A stretch of DNA of 64,000 bases, taken from positions 3,319,418-3,383,417 of the forward strand of contig OX328126.1 of assembly GCA_946811695.1 (NCBI GenBank), given 5' to 3'. Positions 21,992 through 33,562 of this stretch are shown piece by piece; position 1 is the stretch's first letter, and every line of letters starts with the position of its first letter. A model generated the notes under the pieces. It was given only the letters and a program-made list of their open reading frames with translations. It ran no database searches and was not told the origin of the DNA. A program made the position numbers and the translations under genes. This stretch comes from Gonocerus acuteangulatus (Eukaryota; Arthropoda; Insecta; Hemiptera; Coreidae).

Positions 21992-23689
21992 CAGAGTTGG
22001 GCAAACATTAGCGCGCGCTAAAAGCTGATACTTCTCCGCTAATTTAGCGAAACTGTAGTAAGCCAGCGCTAATAATTAGCGGTTAGCGACGGCAGTGCGC
22101 TAATCGCTAATCTATTTATGAAATATCGTGATTGCTAATAGCTTAAGCTATAGTTACAACATTTTGTCAACTCAAAGTTCACTTCCGCTCTGCTCTGAGC
22201 AACTTCCTCGTCATTCCTGTTCCACTTCCGCTTCAATCTACAGGATTTCCGATCACATGAATGTCAATTTCGGTTCCTTCGGTTGACTCATGCCTATCAC
22301 TGGGTAACTCCTGTTCGATCTGGCTCACTTCCGGTCACTCACAGACAATGTCACACTCTGACACTCATTAATCTAGGTTACTTCCGGTCCTATATGACCG
22401 GACAGGCACTCATGATAGACCGGAGGTGAACCGGCAGCGACCCGGAAGTAATTGTAAGCAATCGGAAGTGAAACCGGAAGTCGACCGAAGTTGTCCAGAT
22501 TCATCCGGAAACTGTCCAGGAGTAATTTTGGTGACCCGGAAGCCATTTTGAGAACCCGGAAGTGAAACCGGAAGTGGCCAAAAATTGTCCAGATTCATCC
22601 GGAAACTGTCCAGGAGTAATTTTGGTGACCCGGAAGCCATTTTGAGAACCCGGGATTGAAACCAGAAGTGACCAAAAATTGTCCAGATTCATTCGGAAAC
22701 TGTCCAGGAGTAATTTTGGTGACCCGGAAGGCATTTTGAGAACCCGGAAGTGAAACCGGAAGTGGCCAAAAGTTGTCCAGATTCAACCGAAAACTGTCCA
22801 GGAGTAATTTTGGTGACCCGTAAGCATTGTTGAGAACCCGGAAGTGGCCAAAAATTGTACTGATTCATCCGGAAACTGTCCAGGAGTAATTTTGGTGAGC
22901 CGGAAGCCATTTTGAGAATCCCTGGGGCATTTCCGGGCGAATTTGCGCAGCTTTTGACCACTACCGGTTTCACTTCCGGGTTCTCCAAATGAGTTCTGGG
23001 TAACCTATATTGCCCGTGGGCCGTTTCTGGATAAATCTGGGCAACTTTAGACTAATTCCGGTTTCACTTCCGGGTTCTCAAAATGGGATTCGGGTCACCA
23101 AAATTACTTCCGGACAGTTTCCGGACGAATCTGGACAACCTTTGGCCACTTCCGGTTTCACTTACGGGTTCTCAAAATGGCTTCTGGATCTCCAAAATTA
23201 CTTCCGGGTCACTGCCGGTCATCTCCGGTCTATCATGAGTGCCTGGAAGGCCCTGGGGTACTTCCGGAAACTACCCAGGAATGAATATAGGCCCGGAAGT
23301 AACCTAGATTAAGGAGTGTCAGAGTGTGCCATTGTCGGTGAGTGACCGGAAGTGAGCCAGATCGAACAGGAGTTACCCAGTGATAGGCATGAGTCGACCG
23401 GAAGTAACCGAAATTGACATTCATGTGATCGGAAATCCTGTAGATTGAACCGGAAGTGGAACAGGAGTGACGAGGAAGTTGCTCAGAGCAGACCGGAAGT
23501 GAACTTTGAGATGACATAATGTTGTAACTATAGCTTAAGCTATTAGCAATTACGATATTTCATAAACTGATTAGCGATTAGCGCACTGCCATCGCTAAGC
23601 GCTAATTATTAGCGCTGGCTTACTACAGTTTCGCTAAATTAGCGGAGAAGTATCAGCTTTTAGCGCGCGCTAATGTTTGTCCAACTCTG
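21992..23689. mobile_element. hAT-type fold-back element, 1.7 kb, non-autonomous
   Basis: Ends CAGAGTTGGGCAAACATTAG and the matching right end (one mismatch) are classic hAT termini. Octamers GGCTCTGG (21984-21991) and GGTTCTGG (23690-23697) form the target duplication. Inverted arms reach ~420 bp (to about 22420 and about 23270). The middle is an array rich in CCGGAAGT. No transposase is encoded. Confidence 0.9.
22480..23200. repeat. 94-bp tandem repeats rich in CCGGAAGT inside the hAT element
   Basis: The block with AACTGTCCAGGAGTAATTTT and GGTGACCCGGAAG recurs at 94-bp steps, with an inversion of the repeat orientation around 22930-23010. CCGGAAGT, an ETS-type binding motif, occurs dozens of times on both strands. 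Confidence 0.85.
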
Positions 23690-23803
23690 GGTTCTGGATT
23701 GATGGCAATTGCAGACATCAGAGTGTGACAAAAACGAAACTACTAAACCTGAAAACCGCTTAGAAAGACAATCTTGGTCACTAGCTTTAATGCATGTAAT
23801 TGT

Positions 23804-26800
23804 GAAGCAACAGCAGAGGCTACGGTCACAAGCTCGTGAAAACAACAGCAGAGGCTACGGTCACAAGCTCGTGAAAACAACAGCAGAGGCTACGGTCGCA
23901 AGCTCGTGAAAACAACAGCAGAGGCTACGGTCACAAGCTCGTGAAAACAACAGCAGAGCCTACGGTCACAAGCTCGTGAAAACAACAGCAGAGCCTACGG
24001 TCAGAAGCTCGTGAAAACAACAGCAGAGGCTACGGTCACAAGCTCGTGAAAACAACAGCAGAGCCTACGGTCACAAGCTCGTGAAAACAACAGCAGAGCC
24101 TACGGTCACAAGCTCGTGAAAACAACAGCAGAGGCTACGGTCACAAGCTCGTGAAAACAACAGCAGAGGCTACGGTCACAAGCTCGTGAAAACAACAGCA
24201 GAGCCTACGGTCACAAGCTCGTGAAAACAACAGCAGAGGCTACGGTCACAAGCTCGTGAAAACAACAGCAGAGGCTACGGTCACAAGCTCGTGAAAACAA
24301 CAGCAGAGCCTACGGTCACAAGCTCGTGAAAACAACAGCAAAGGCTACGGTCACAAGCTCGTGAAAACAACAGCAGAGGCTACGGTCGCAAGCTCGTGAA
24401 AACAACAGCAGAGCCTACGGTCACAAGCTCGTGAAAACAACAGCAGAGCCTACGGTCACAAGCTCGTGAAAACAACAGCAGAGGCTACGGTCACAAGCTC
24501 GTGAAAACAACAGCAGAGCCTACGGTCACAAGCTCGTGAAAACAACAGCAGAGCCTACGGTCACAAGCTCGTGAAAACAACAGCAGAGGCTACGGTCACA
24601 AGCTCGTGAAAACAACAGCAGAGGCTACGGTCACAAGCTCGTGAAAACAACAGCAGAGCCTACGGTCACAAGCTCGTGAAAACAACAGCAGAGCCTACGG
24701 TCACAAGCTCGTGAAAACAACAGCAGAGCCTACGGTCACAAGCTCGTGAAAACAACAGCAGAGGCTACGGTCACAAGCTCGTGAAAACAACAGCAGAGCC
24801 TACGGTCACAAGCTCGTGAAAACAACAGCAGAGCCTACGGTCACAAGCTCGTGAAAACAACAGCAGAGGCTACGGTCACAAGCTCGTGAAAACAACAGCA
24901 GAGGCTACGGTCGCAAGCTCGTGAAAACAACAGCAGAGCCTACGGTCACAAGCTCGTGAAAACAACAGCAGAGCCTACGGTCACAAGCTCGTGAAAACAA
25001 CAGCAGAGGCTACGGTCACAAGCTCGTGAAAACAACAGCAGAGCCTACGGTCACAAGCTCGTGAAAACAACAGCAGAGCCTACGGTCACAAGCTCGTGAA
25101 AACAACAGCAGAGGCTACGGTCACAAGCTCGTGAAAACAACAGCAGAGGCTACGGTCACAAGCTCGTGAAAACAACAGCAGAGCCTACGGTCACAAGCTC
25201 GTGAAAACAACAGCAAAGGCTACGGTCACAAGCTCGTGAAAACAACAGCAGAGGCTACGGTCGCAAGCTCGTGAAAACAACAGCAGAGCCTACGGTCACA
25301 AGCTCGTGAAAACAACAGCAGAGCCTACGGTCACAAGCTCGTGAAAACAACAGCAGAGGCTACGGTCACAAGCTCGTGAAAACAACAGCAGAGCCTACGG
25401 TCACAAGCTCGTGAAAACAACAGCAGAGCCTACGGTCACAAGCTCGTGAAAACAACAGCAGAGGCTACAGTCACAAGCTCGTGAAAACAACAGCAGAGGC
25501 TACGGTCACAAGCTCGTGAAAACAACAGCAGAGCCTACGGTCACAAGCTCGTGAAAACAACAGCAGAGCCTACGGTCACAAGCTCGTGAAAACAACAGCA
25601 GAGCCTACGGTCACAAGCTCGTGAAAACAACAGCAGAGGCTACGGTCACAAGCTCGTGAAAACAACAGCAGAGCCTACGGTCACAAGCTCGTGAAAACAA
25701 CAGCAGAGCCTACGGTCACAAGCTCGTGAAAACAACAGCAGAGCCTACGGTCACAAGCTCGTGAAAACAACAGCAGAGCCTACGGTCACAAGCTCGTGAA
25801 AACAACAGCAGAGGCTACGGTCACAAGCTCGTGAAAACAACAGCAGAGCCTACGGTCGCAAGCTCGTGAAAACAACAGCAGAGGCTACGGTCACAAGCTC
25901 GTGAAAACAACAGCAGAGGCTACGGTCACAAGCTCGTGAAAACAACAGCAGAGCCTACGGTCACAAGCTCGTGAAAACAACAGCAGAGGCTACGGTCACA
26001 AGCTCGTGAAAACAACAGCAGAGGCTACGGTCACAAGCTCGTGAAAACAACAGGAGAGGCTACGGTCACAAGCTCGTGAAAACAACAGCAGAGCCTACGG
26101 TCACAAGCTCGTGAAAACAACAGCAGAGCCTACGGTCACAAGCTCGTGAAAACAACAGCAGAGGCTACGGTCACAAGCTCGTGAAAACAACAGCAGAGCC
26201 TACGGTCGCAAGCTCGTGAAAACAACAGCAGAGGCTACGGTCACAAGCTCGTGAAAACAACAGCAGAGGCTACGGTCACAAGCTCGTGAAAACAACAGCA
26301 GAGGCTACGGTCACAAGCTCGTGAAAACAACAGCAGAGGCTACGGTCACAAGCTCGTGAAAACAACAGCAGAGGCTACGGTCACAAGCTCGTGAAAACAA
26401 CAGCAGAGGCTACGGTCACAAGCTCGTGAAAACAACAGCAGAGCCTACGGTCACAAGCTCGTGAAAACAACAGCAAAGGCTACGGTCACAAGCTCGTGAA
26501 AACAACAGCAGAGGCTACGGTCGCAAGCTCGTGAAAACAACAGCAGAGCCTACGGTCACAAGCTCGTGAAAACAACAGCAGAGCCTACGGTCACAAGCTC
26601 GTGAAAACAACAGCAGAGGCTACGGTCACAAGCTCGTGAAAACAACAGCAGAGCCTACGGTCACAAGCTCGTGAAAACAACAGCAGAGCCTACGGTCACA
26701 AGCTCGTGAAAACAACAGCAGAGGCTACGGTCACAAGCTCGTGAAAACAACAGCAGAGGCTACGGTCACAAGCTCGTGAAAACAACAGCAGAGCCTACGG

Positions 26801-29060
26801 TCACAAGCTCGTGAAAACAACAGCAGAGCCTACGGTCACAAGCTCGTGAAAACAACAGCAGAGCCTACGGTCACAAGCTCGTGAAAACAACAGCAGAGGC
26901 TACGGTCACAAGCTCGTGAAAACAACAGCAGAGCCTACGGTCACAAGCTCGTGAAAACAACAGCAGAGCCTACGGTCACAAGCTCGTGAAAACAACAGCA
27001 GAGCCTACGGTCACAAGCTCGTGAAAACAACAGCAGAGCCTACGGTCACAAGCTCGTGAAAACAACAGCAGAGCCTACGGTCACAAGCTCGTGAAAACAA
27101 CAGCAGAGCCTACGGTCGCAAGCTCGTGAAAACAACAGCAGAGGCTACGGTCACAAGCTCGTGAAAACAACAGCAGAGTCTACGGTCACAAGCTCGTGAA
27201 AACAACAGCAGAGCCTACGGTCACAAGCTCGTGAAAACAACAGCAGAGGCTACGGTCACAAGCTCGTGAAAACAACAGCAGAGGCTACGGTCACAAGCTC
27301 GTGAAAACAACAGCAGAGGCTACGGTCACAAGCTCGTGAAAACAACAGCAGAGCCTACGGTCACAAGCTCGTGAAAACAACAGCAGAGCCTACGGTCACA
27401 AGCTCGTGAAAACAACAGCAGAGGCTACGGTCACAAGCTCGTGAAAACAACAGCAGAGCCTACGGTCGCAAGCTCGTGAAAACAACAGCAGAGGCTACGG
27501 TCACAAGCTCGTGAAAACAACAGCAGAGGCTACGGTCACAAGCTCGTGAAAACAACAGCAGAGGCTACGGTCACAAGCTCGTGAAAACAACAGCAGAGGC
27601 TACGGTCACAAGCTCGTGAAAACAACAGCAGAGGCTACGGTCACAAGCTCGTGAAAACAACAGCAGAGGCTACGGTCACAAGCTCGTGAAAACAACAGCA
27701 GGGCCTACGGTCACAAGCTCGTGAAAACAACAGCAGAGCCTACGGTCACAAGCTCGTGAAAACAACAGCAGAGCCTACGGTCGCAAGCTCGTGAAAACAA
27801 CAGCAGAGCCTACGGTCACAAGCTCGTGAAAACAACAGCAGAGCCTACGGTCGCAAGCTCGTGAAAACAACAGCAGAGGCTACGGTCACAAGCTCGTGAA
27901 AACAACAGCAGAGCCTACGGTCACAAGCTCGTGAAAACAACAGCAGAGCCTACGGTCACAAGCTCGTGAAAACAACAGCAGAGCCTACGGTCGCAAGCTC
28001 GTGAAAACAACAGCAGAGCCTACGGTCACAAGCTCGTGAAAACAACAGCAGAGCCTACGGTCGCAAGCTCGTGAAAAAAACAGCAGACCCTACGGTCACA
28101 AGCTCGTGAAAACAACAGCAGAGCCTACGGTCACAAGCTCGTGAAAACAACAGCAGAGCCTACGGTCACAAGCTCGTGAAAACAACAGCAGAGCCTACGG
28201 TCAGAAGCTCGTGAAAACAACAGCAGAGGCTACGGTCACAAGCTCGTGAAAACAACAGCAGAGCCTACGGTCACAAGCTCGTGAAAACAACAGCAGAGCC
28301 TACGGTCACAAGCTCGTGAAAACAACAGCAGAGCCTACGGTCACAAGCTCGTGAAAACAACAGCAGAGCCTACGGTCGCAAGCTCGTGAAAACAACAGCA
28401 GAGCCTACGGTCGCAAGCTCGTGAAAACAACAGCAGAGCCTACGGTCACAAGCTCGTGAAAACAACAGCAGAGCCTACGGTCACAAGCTCGTGAAAACAA
28501 CAGCAGAGCCTACGGTCACAAGCTCGTGAAAACAACAGCAGAGCCTACGGTCGCAAGCTCGTGAAAACAACAGCAGAGCCTACGGTCGCAAGCTCGTGAA
28601 AACAACAGCAGAGCCTACGGTCACAAGCTCGTGAAAACAACAGCAGAGCCTACGGTCACAAGCTCGTGAAAACAACAGCAGAGCCTACGGTCGCAAGCTC
28701 GTGAAAACAACAGCAGAGGCTACGGTCACAAGCTCGTGAAAACAACAGCAGAGCCTACGGTCGCAAGCTCGTGAAAACAACAGCAGAGCCTACGGTCACA
28801 AGCTCGTGAAAACAACAGCAGAGCCTACGGTCGCAAGCTCGTGAAAACAACAGCAGAGGCTACGGTCACAAGCTCGTGAAAACAACAGCAGAGCCTACGG
28901 TCGCAAGCTCGTGAAAACAACAGCAGAGGCTACGGTCGCAAGCTCGTGAAAACAACAGCAGAGCCTACGGTCACAAGCTCGTGAAAACAACAGCAGAGCC
29001 TACGGTCGCAAGCTCGTGAAAACAACAGCAGAGCCTACGGTCGCAAGCTCGTGAAAACAA
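23804..29060. repeat. satellite, 35-bp monomer, ~150 copies
   Basis: The monomer contains AACAACAGCAGAGGCTACGG and ends AGCTCGTGAA. Variation is nearly confined to GAGGCT/GAGCCT and TCACA/TCGCA. Rare variant AAAGGC marks copies at 24341, 25216 and 26476, which are 25 and 36 monomers apart. No unit interval carries a unique spacer. Confidence 0.98.
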
Positions 29061-29097
29061 AGACAAGTTCTTGTTTTACTTCTACGCTTGAAACATA

Positions 29098-29376
29098 TTT
29101 TTGTCTCGTATAAACTACATTATCCTCAAAATCGCCACCTTGATTTAACGTTTGATACATTCAATCATCTGTACTATCACTAGTATCGATGTTATCAACT
29201 AATTTTAAGTTTTGATCCTGAGTTTTTGTTTACAGCTACCTTTAATAAAGCTTGTGAACCAAATTTATCTCTCTAATCGCTTTTTACGTTTTATAGTTTC
29301 GCTTTTGCTACTCTCTGCAATTAACATCAATCAAGGACCACATTGGACGACCAAAAACTCGTGTTCTAGTGCCGGG
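29098..29376 (-). pseudogene. decayed gene fragment, copy 1 of a 279-bp duplication
   Basis: The minus strand holds a reading block with LEHEFLVVQ-like sequence near 29340-29376 and KRKKRLER near 29270-29300, interrupted by stops. The same 279 bp restart at 29377. Copy 2 was later split by the B element, so this copy shows the empty site. Confidence 0.5.
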
Positions 29377-29571
29377 ACTTTTTGTCTCGTATAAACTACA
29401 TTATCCTCAAAATCGTTACCTTGATTTGACGTTTGAGACATTCAATCATCTGTACTATCACTAGTATCGATGTTATCAACTAATTTTAAGTTTTGATCCT
29501 GAGTTTTCTTTACAGCTACCTTTAATAAAGCTTGTGAACGAAATTTATCTCTCTAATCGCTTTTTACGTTT
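29377..29571 (-). pseudogene. decayed gene fragment, copy 2 of the 279-bp duplication (first part)
   Basis: It repeats 29098-29290 with a few changes. The remainder of the copy resumes at 30871 after the inserted B element. Confidence 0.5.
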
Positions 29572-29689
29572 TAGCACTTTCCTCCGAAGCTATTGAGGTT
29601 GGACTCATGACGGAATTTTTGAAAAATTTCTTCAAATCTTTATCGATCCTACCTAGTAGACACCGAAAATGACCCCAGTTAAAATTTAT

Positions 29690-29696
29690 ATATATA

Positions 29697-29756
<60 letters not shown>
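29690..29756. repeat. (TA)n microsatellite in element B
   Basis: TA tract followed by a short GT run. Confidence 0.9.
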
Positions 29757-29767
<11 letters not shown>

Positions 29768-30585
29768 CTGTTAACACGATAGCGGCCAGAGTTTTTGTTT
29801 TTTCTTCATGAAACGTGGTATACAGCGTTCAAATAGCAAACGATTGAACGAGTTCGTTAACCACCAAAATCGGTCCACCGGGAGGGTTTACCCCGGACCC
29901 AAAACACTAATTTGACCATTCCAGCCGTAGTTTTTGTTATATTTAAACGAAACTCGGTATTCGTTATTTTGATCTAAAGAGAGAATTCCGTTATAAAAAT
30001 AAACTAAATCGGTTCATTAGAAGGGGGGGGGGGTTAACTCCGGACCCACAATACCAATTTGCCACTGCCAGCCGTAATTTTTGTTACATTTCAACGAAAC
30101 TTGGTATTCGTGGTGGTAGTCAACAGAGAAAAATGGGTTGTAAAAATAAACTAAATCGGGTTATTTGGAGGGGGGGTTTACTCCGGACCTAAAGTACTAA
30201 TATACTCATAACGGTCGTAATTTCTGCTGTATTGTACCGAAACGCGGTATACGTCGTGGGTATCTCATGAGAAAGAAGTGTTGTAAAAATGAAGTAAATC
30301 GGTCTATTGGAAAGGAGGGTTTACTTTAAAGTCTGTTTCATTACAATTAGCCAGCCAGACGTAGGTTCGCAAAGGCGCTACAAGGAGCGCTATCTCCCAC
30401 TATGGGGACTATATCCTGTTCCTGCGTCAGATAAAAGACGCACTTGTGTATTTATTAAGTAGTACAGTATCATATATTAACATAACTCTGGAAGCAAATT
30501 ATTTACAAAATTAATAATTGAACAGTTCTCATAAGAAATGTAAATGAGCAGAACTATTCACGTTTTTATTTTATTTATATAGGTT

Positions 30586-30768
30586 TGGAAGGAGCCAAAC
30601 ATTATCGGCACTTCCTAATATATTAAAACAATCTGTGCTGTTTTTGACTGCTGTCATGGTAGCTGGTCACGGGGCCAAAGTCTCATAAGCCTCCTGGGAA
30701 GGCCAGCACAATTAATTATTGTACTTATAATTGTACAGATTTTAAATAAACATGAAAAGAAAAAAAAA
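30586..30768 (+). mobile_element. short retroposed sequence with AATAAA and A tail
   Basis: A target duplication of 12 bp (TTTATATAGGTT at 30574-30585, TTTATGTAGGTT at 30769-30780) encloses ~183 bp ending AAATAAACATG and an A-rich tail. The first B copy (about 18645-18660) shows the unoccupied site. It could be a 5'-truncated LINE or a retroposed mRNA 3' end. No frame is recognised. Confidence 0.75.
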
Positions 30769-30870
30769 TTTATGTAGGTTATTTACAGCCAATTATTCAG
30801 TAATGTAGTCTACACTAAAAAAATTCTGAGGAAGTGCTTAGTTATGCAGCTCCTGCGTGACGGACTTTTT

Positions 30871-31345
30871 TTAGTTTCGCTTTTGCTACACTCTGCAATT
30901 AAAATCAATCAAGGACCACGTTGGACGACCAAAAACTCGTGTTCTAGTGCCGGGACTTTTTTGGCAATGGAGCAAATGCAGTTTCTGGGGTCACATTTAC
31001 CTTTCACATTTGTACATGATGAGTACAAATATCAACCACTGCAATTTTAGTTTTAGGCTGAAAGCTAGTTTCTGAATCTTTCTAGGATTCTTCCTCTTAG
31101 ACCCTGAACACTTTTTAATTTTCTCAAGTTGCTTCTACAGTTTTATAACCATGAACAGTGTGTTTTTGATGTAACTAACAGGAATAGAAGCTCTTTTCCT
31201 GATCTCCTCAAGTTTTAAAGCAACTCTCAATGCAATTACCTTCATTGCAGGCTGATAAATTCCCTCTTATTTCATTTCAACGCATACCCATTCAAAATAC
31301 TTCAATACATCCATCTTGATCCGCAGGACATTAAAACCACCCACC
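30871..31345 (-). pseudogene. decayed gene of the 12.8-kb element, longest fragment
   Basis: On the minus strand, from about 31345 downward, it reads LKYFEWVCVEMK, a stop, then PAMKVIALRVALKLEEIRKR and later NCICSIAKKVPALEHEFLVV. Several stops and shifts interrupt it. Composition is clearly protein-like with a Cys-x-Cys stretch. It fits an element-encoded protein but I cannot name it. The 27-bp satellite begins at its upstream edge. Confidence 0.5.
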
Positions 31346-33517
31346 TCGATAGGTTGCACGATAACCGGCATGTCGATAGTTTGCACGATAACCTGCATGT
31401 CGGTAGTTTGCCCGATAACCGGCATGTCGATAGGTTGCACGATAACCGGCATGTCGGTAGTTTGCCCGATAACCGGGATGTCGGTAGTTTGCCCGATAAC
31501 CGGGATGTCGGTAGGTTGCACGATAACCGGGATGTCGGTAGTTTGCCCGATAACCTGCATGTCGGTAGTTTGCACGATAACCTGCATGTCGGTAGTTTGC
31601 CCGATAACCTGCATGTCGGTAGTTTACACGATAACCTGCATGTCGGTAGTTTGCCCGATAACCGGGATGTCGGTAGTTTGCCCGATAACCGGGATGTCGG
31701 TAGTTTGCCCGATAACCTGCATGTCGGTAGTTTGCCCGATAACCGGCATGTCGGTAGTTTGCACGATAACCGGCATGTCGGTAGTTTGCCCGATAACCGG
31801 GATGTCGGTAGTTTGCCCGATAACCTGCATGTCGGTAGTTTGCCCGATAACCTGCATGTCGGTAGTTTGCCCGATAACCTGCATGTCGGTAGTTTGCCCG
31901 ATAACCTGCATGTCGGTAGTTTGCCCGATAACCGGGATGTCGGTAATTTGCCCGATAACCGGGATGTCGGTAGTTTGCACGATAACCTGCATGTCGGTAG
32001 TTTGCACGATAACCTGCATGTCGGTAGTTTGCCCGATAACCTGCATGTCGGTAGTTTGCCCGATAACCGGGATGTCGGTAGTTTGCCCGATAACCGGGAT
32101 GTCGGTAGGTTGCACGATAACCTGCATGTCGGTAGTTTGCCCGATAACCTGCATGTCGGTAGTTTGCCCGATAACCGGGATGTCGGTAGGTTGCACGATA
32201 ACCTGCATGTCGGTAGTTTGCCCGATAACCGGCATGTCGATAGGTTGCACGATAACCGGCATGTCGATAGTTTGCACGATAACCTGCATGTCGGTAGTTT
32301 GCCCGATAACCTGCATGTCGGTAGTTTGCCCGATAACCGGCATGTCGGTAGTTTGCCCGATAACCGGCATGTCGGTAGTTTGCCCGATAACCGGCATGTC
32401 GGTAGTTTGCCCGATAACCTGCATGTCGGTAGTTTGCCCGATAACCTGCATGTCGGTAGTTTGCCCGATAACCGGGATGTCGGTAGTTTGCACGATAACC
32501 TGCATGTCGGTAGTTTGCCCGATAACCTGCATGTCGGTAGTTTGCCCGATAACCGGGATGTCGGTAGGTTGCACGATAACCGGCATGTCGGTAGTTTGCA
32601 CGATAACCTGCATGTCGGTAGTTTGCCCGATAACCGGGATGTCGGTAGTTTGCCCGATAACCGGCATGTCGATAGGTTGCACGATAACCTGCATGTCGGT
32701 AGTTTGCCCGATAACCTGCATGTCGGTAGTTTGCCCGATAACCGGGATGTCGGTAGTTTGCCCGATAACCTGCATGTCGGTAGTTTGCCCGATAACCGGG
32801 ATGTCGGTAGTTTGCCCGATAACCGGGATGTCGGTAGTTTGCCCGATAACCGGGATGTCGGTAGTTTGCCCGATAACCTGCATGTCGGTAGTTTGCCCGA
32901 TAACCTGCATGTCGGTAGTTTGCCCGATAACCGGCATGTCGGTAGGTTGCACGATAACCGGCATGTCGGTAGTTTGCCCGATAACCGGGATGTCGGTAGT
33001 TTGCCCGATAACCGGGATGTCGGTAGTTTGCCCGATAACCTGCATGTCGGTAGTTTGCCCGATAACCTGCATGTCGGTAGTTTGCCCGATAACTGGGATG
33101 TCGGTAGGTTGCACGATAACCGGCATGTCGGTAGTTTGCCCGATAACCGGGATGTCGGTAGTTTGCCCGATAACCTGCATGTCAATAGTTTGCCCGATAA
33201 CCTGCATGTCGGTAGTTTGCACGATAACCGGCATGTCGGTAGTTTGCCCGATAACCGGGATGTCGGTAGTTTGCCCGATAACCTGCATGTCGGTAGGTTG
33301 CACGATAACCGGGATGTCGGTAGTTTGCCCGATAACCTGCATGTCGGTAGTTTGCCCGATAACCGGGATGTCGGTAGGTTGCACGATAACCGGCATGTCG
33401 GTAGTTTGCCCGATAACCTGCATGTCGGTAGTTTGCACGATAACCTGCATGTCGGTAGTTTGCCCGATAACCGGGATGTCGGTAGGTTGCACGATAACCG
33501 GCATGTCGGTAGTTTGT
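31346..33517. repeat. satellite, 27-bp monomer, ~80 copies
   Basis: The monomer reads GATAACCTGCATGTCGGTAG plus TTTGCCC with switches CTGCAT/CGGCAT/CGGGAT, GGTAG/GATAG, TTTGC/GTTGC and CCC/CAC. A length divisible by three and lack of stops keep frames up to 781 codons open on both strands. Both strands encode only the repeat, so I do not call proteins. Confidence 0.98.
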
Positions 33518-33562
33518 CTAGTTAAATGCGGTTATTTACTAATTTTGAACATAACGACAAAC

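Larger units (their letters stand above)
21950..23803 (+). pseudogene. decayed gene fragment of the 12.8-kb element, split by a hAT element
   Basis: Ignoring the hAT insertion (21992-23689), the plus strand encodes EHEFMVDQRG followed by a block that aligns with the minus-strand fragments at 29098-29376 and 30871-31345. Downstream it reads NRLERQSWSLALMHVIVKQQ before entering the 35-bp satellite. The pattern EHEF-V-QRG recurs in all three places, so they descend from one coding sequence. I do not recognise the family. Confidence 0.5.
29572..30870 (+). mobile_element. family B Helentron-like element, second copy
   Basis: Same start TAGCACTTTCCTCCGAAG, a (TA)n tract at 29690-29756, G-run-bearing tandem units and the 3' block CTCCTGCGTGACGGACTTTT as 17514-18748. 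The duplicated neighbour at 29285-29300 gives the unoccupied site and shows no target duplication. A short retroposon lies inside. Confidence 0.65.

Noticed and set aside
23804..29060. CRISPR-like array of 35-bp repeats
   Set aside because: There are no unique spacers. Monomers abut directly, and the context is eukaryotic.
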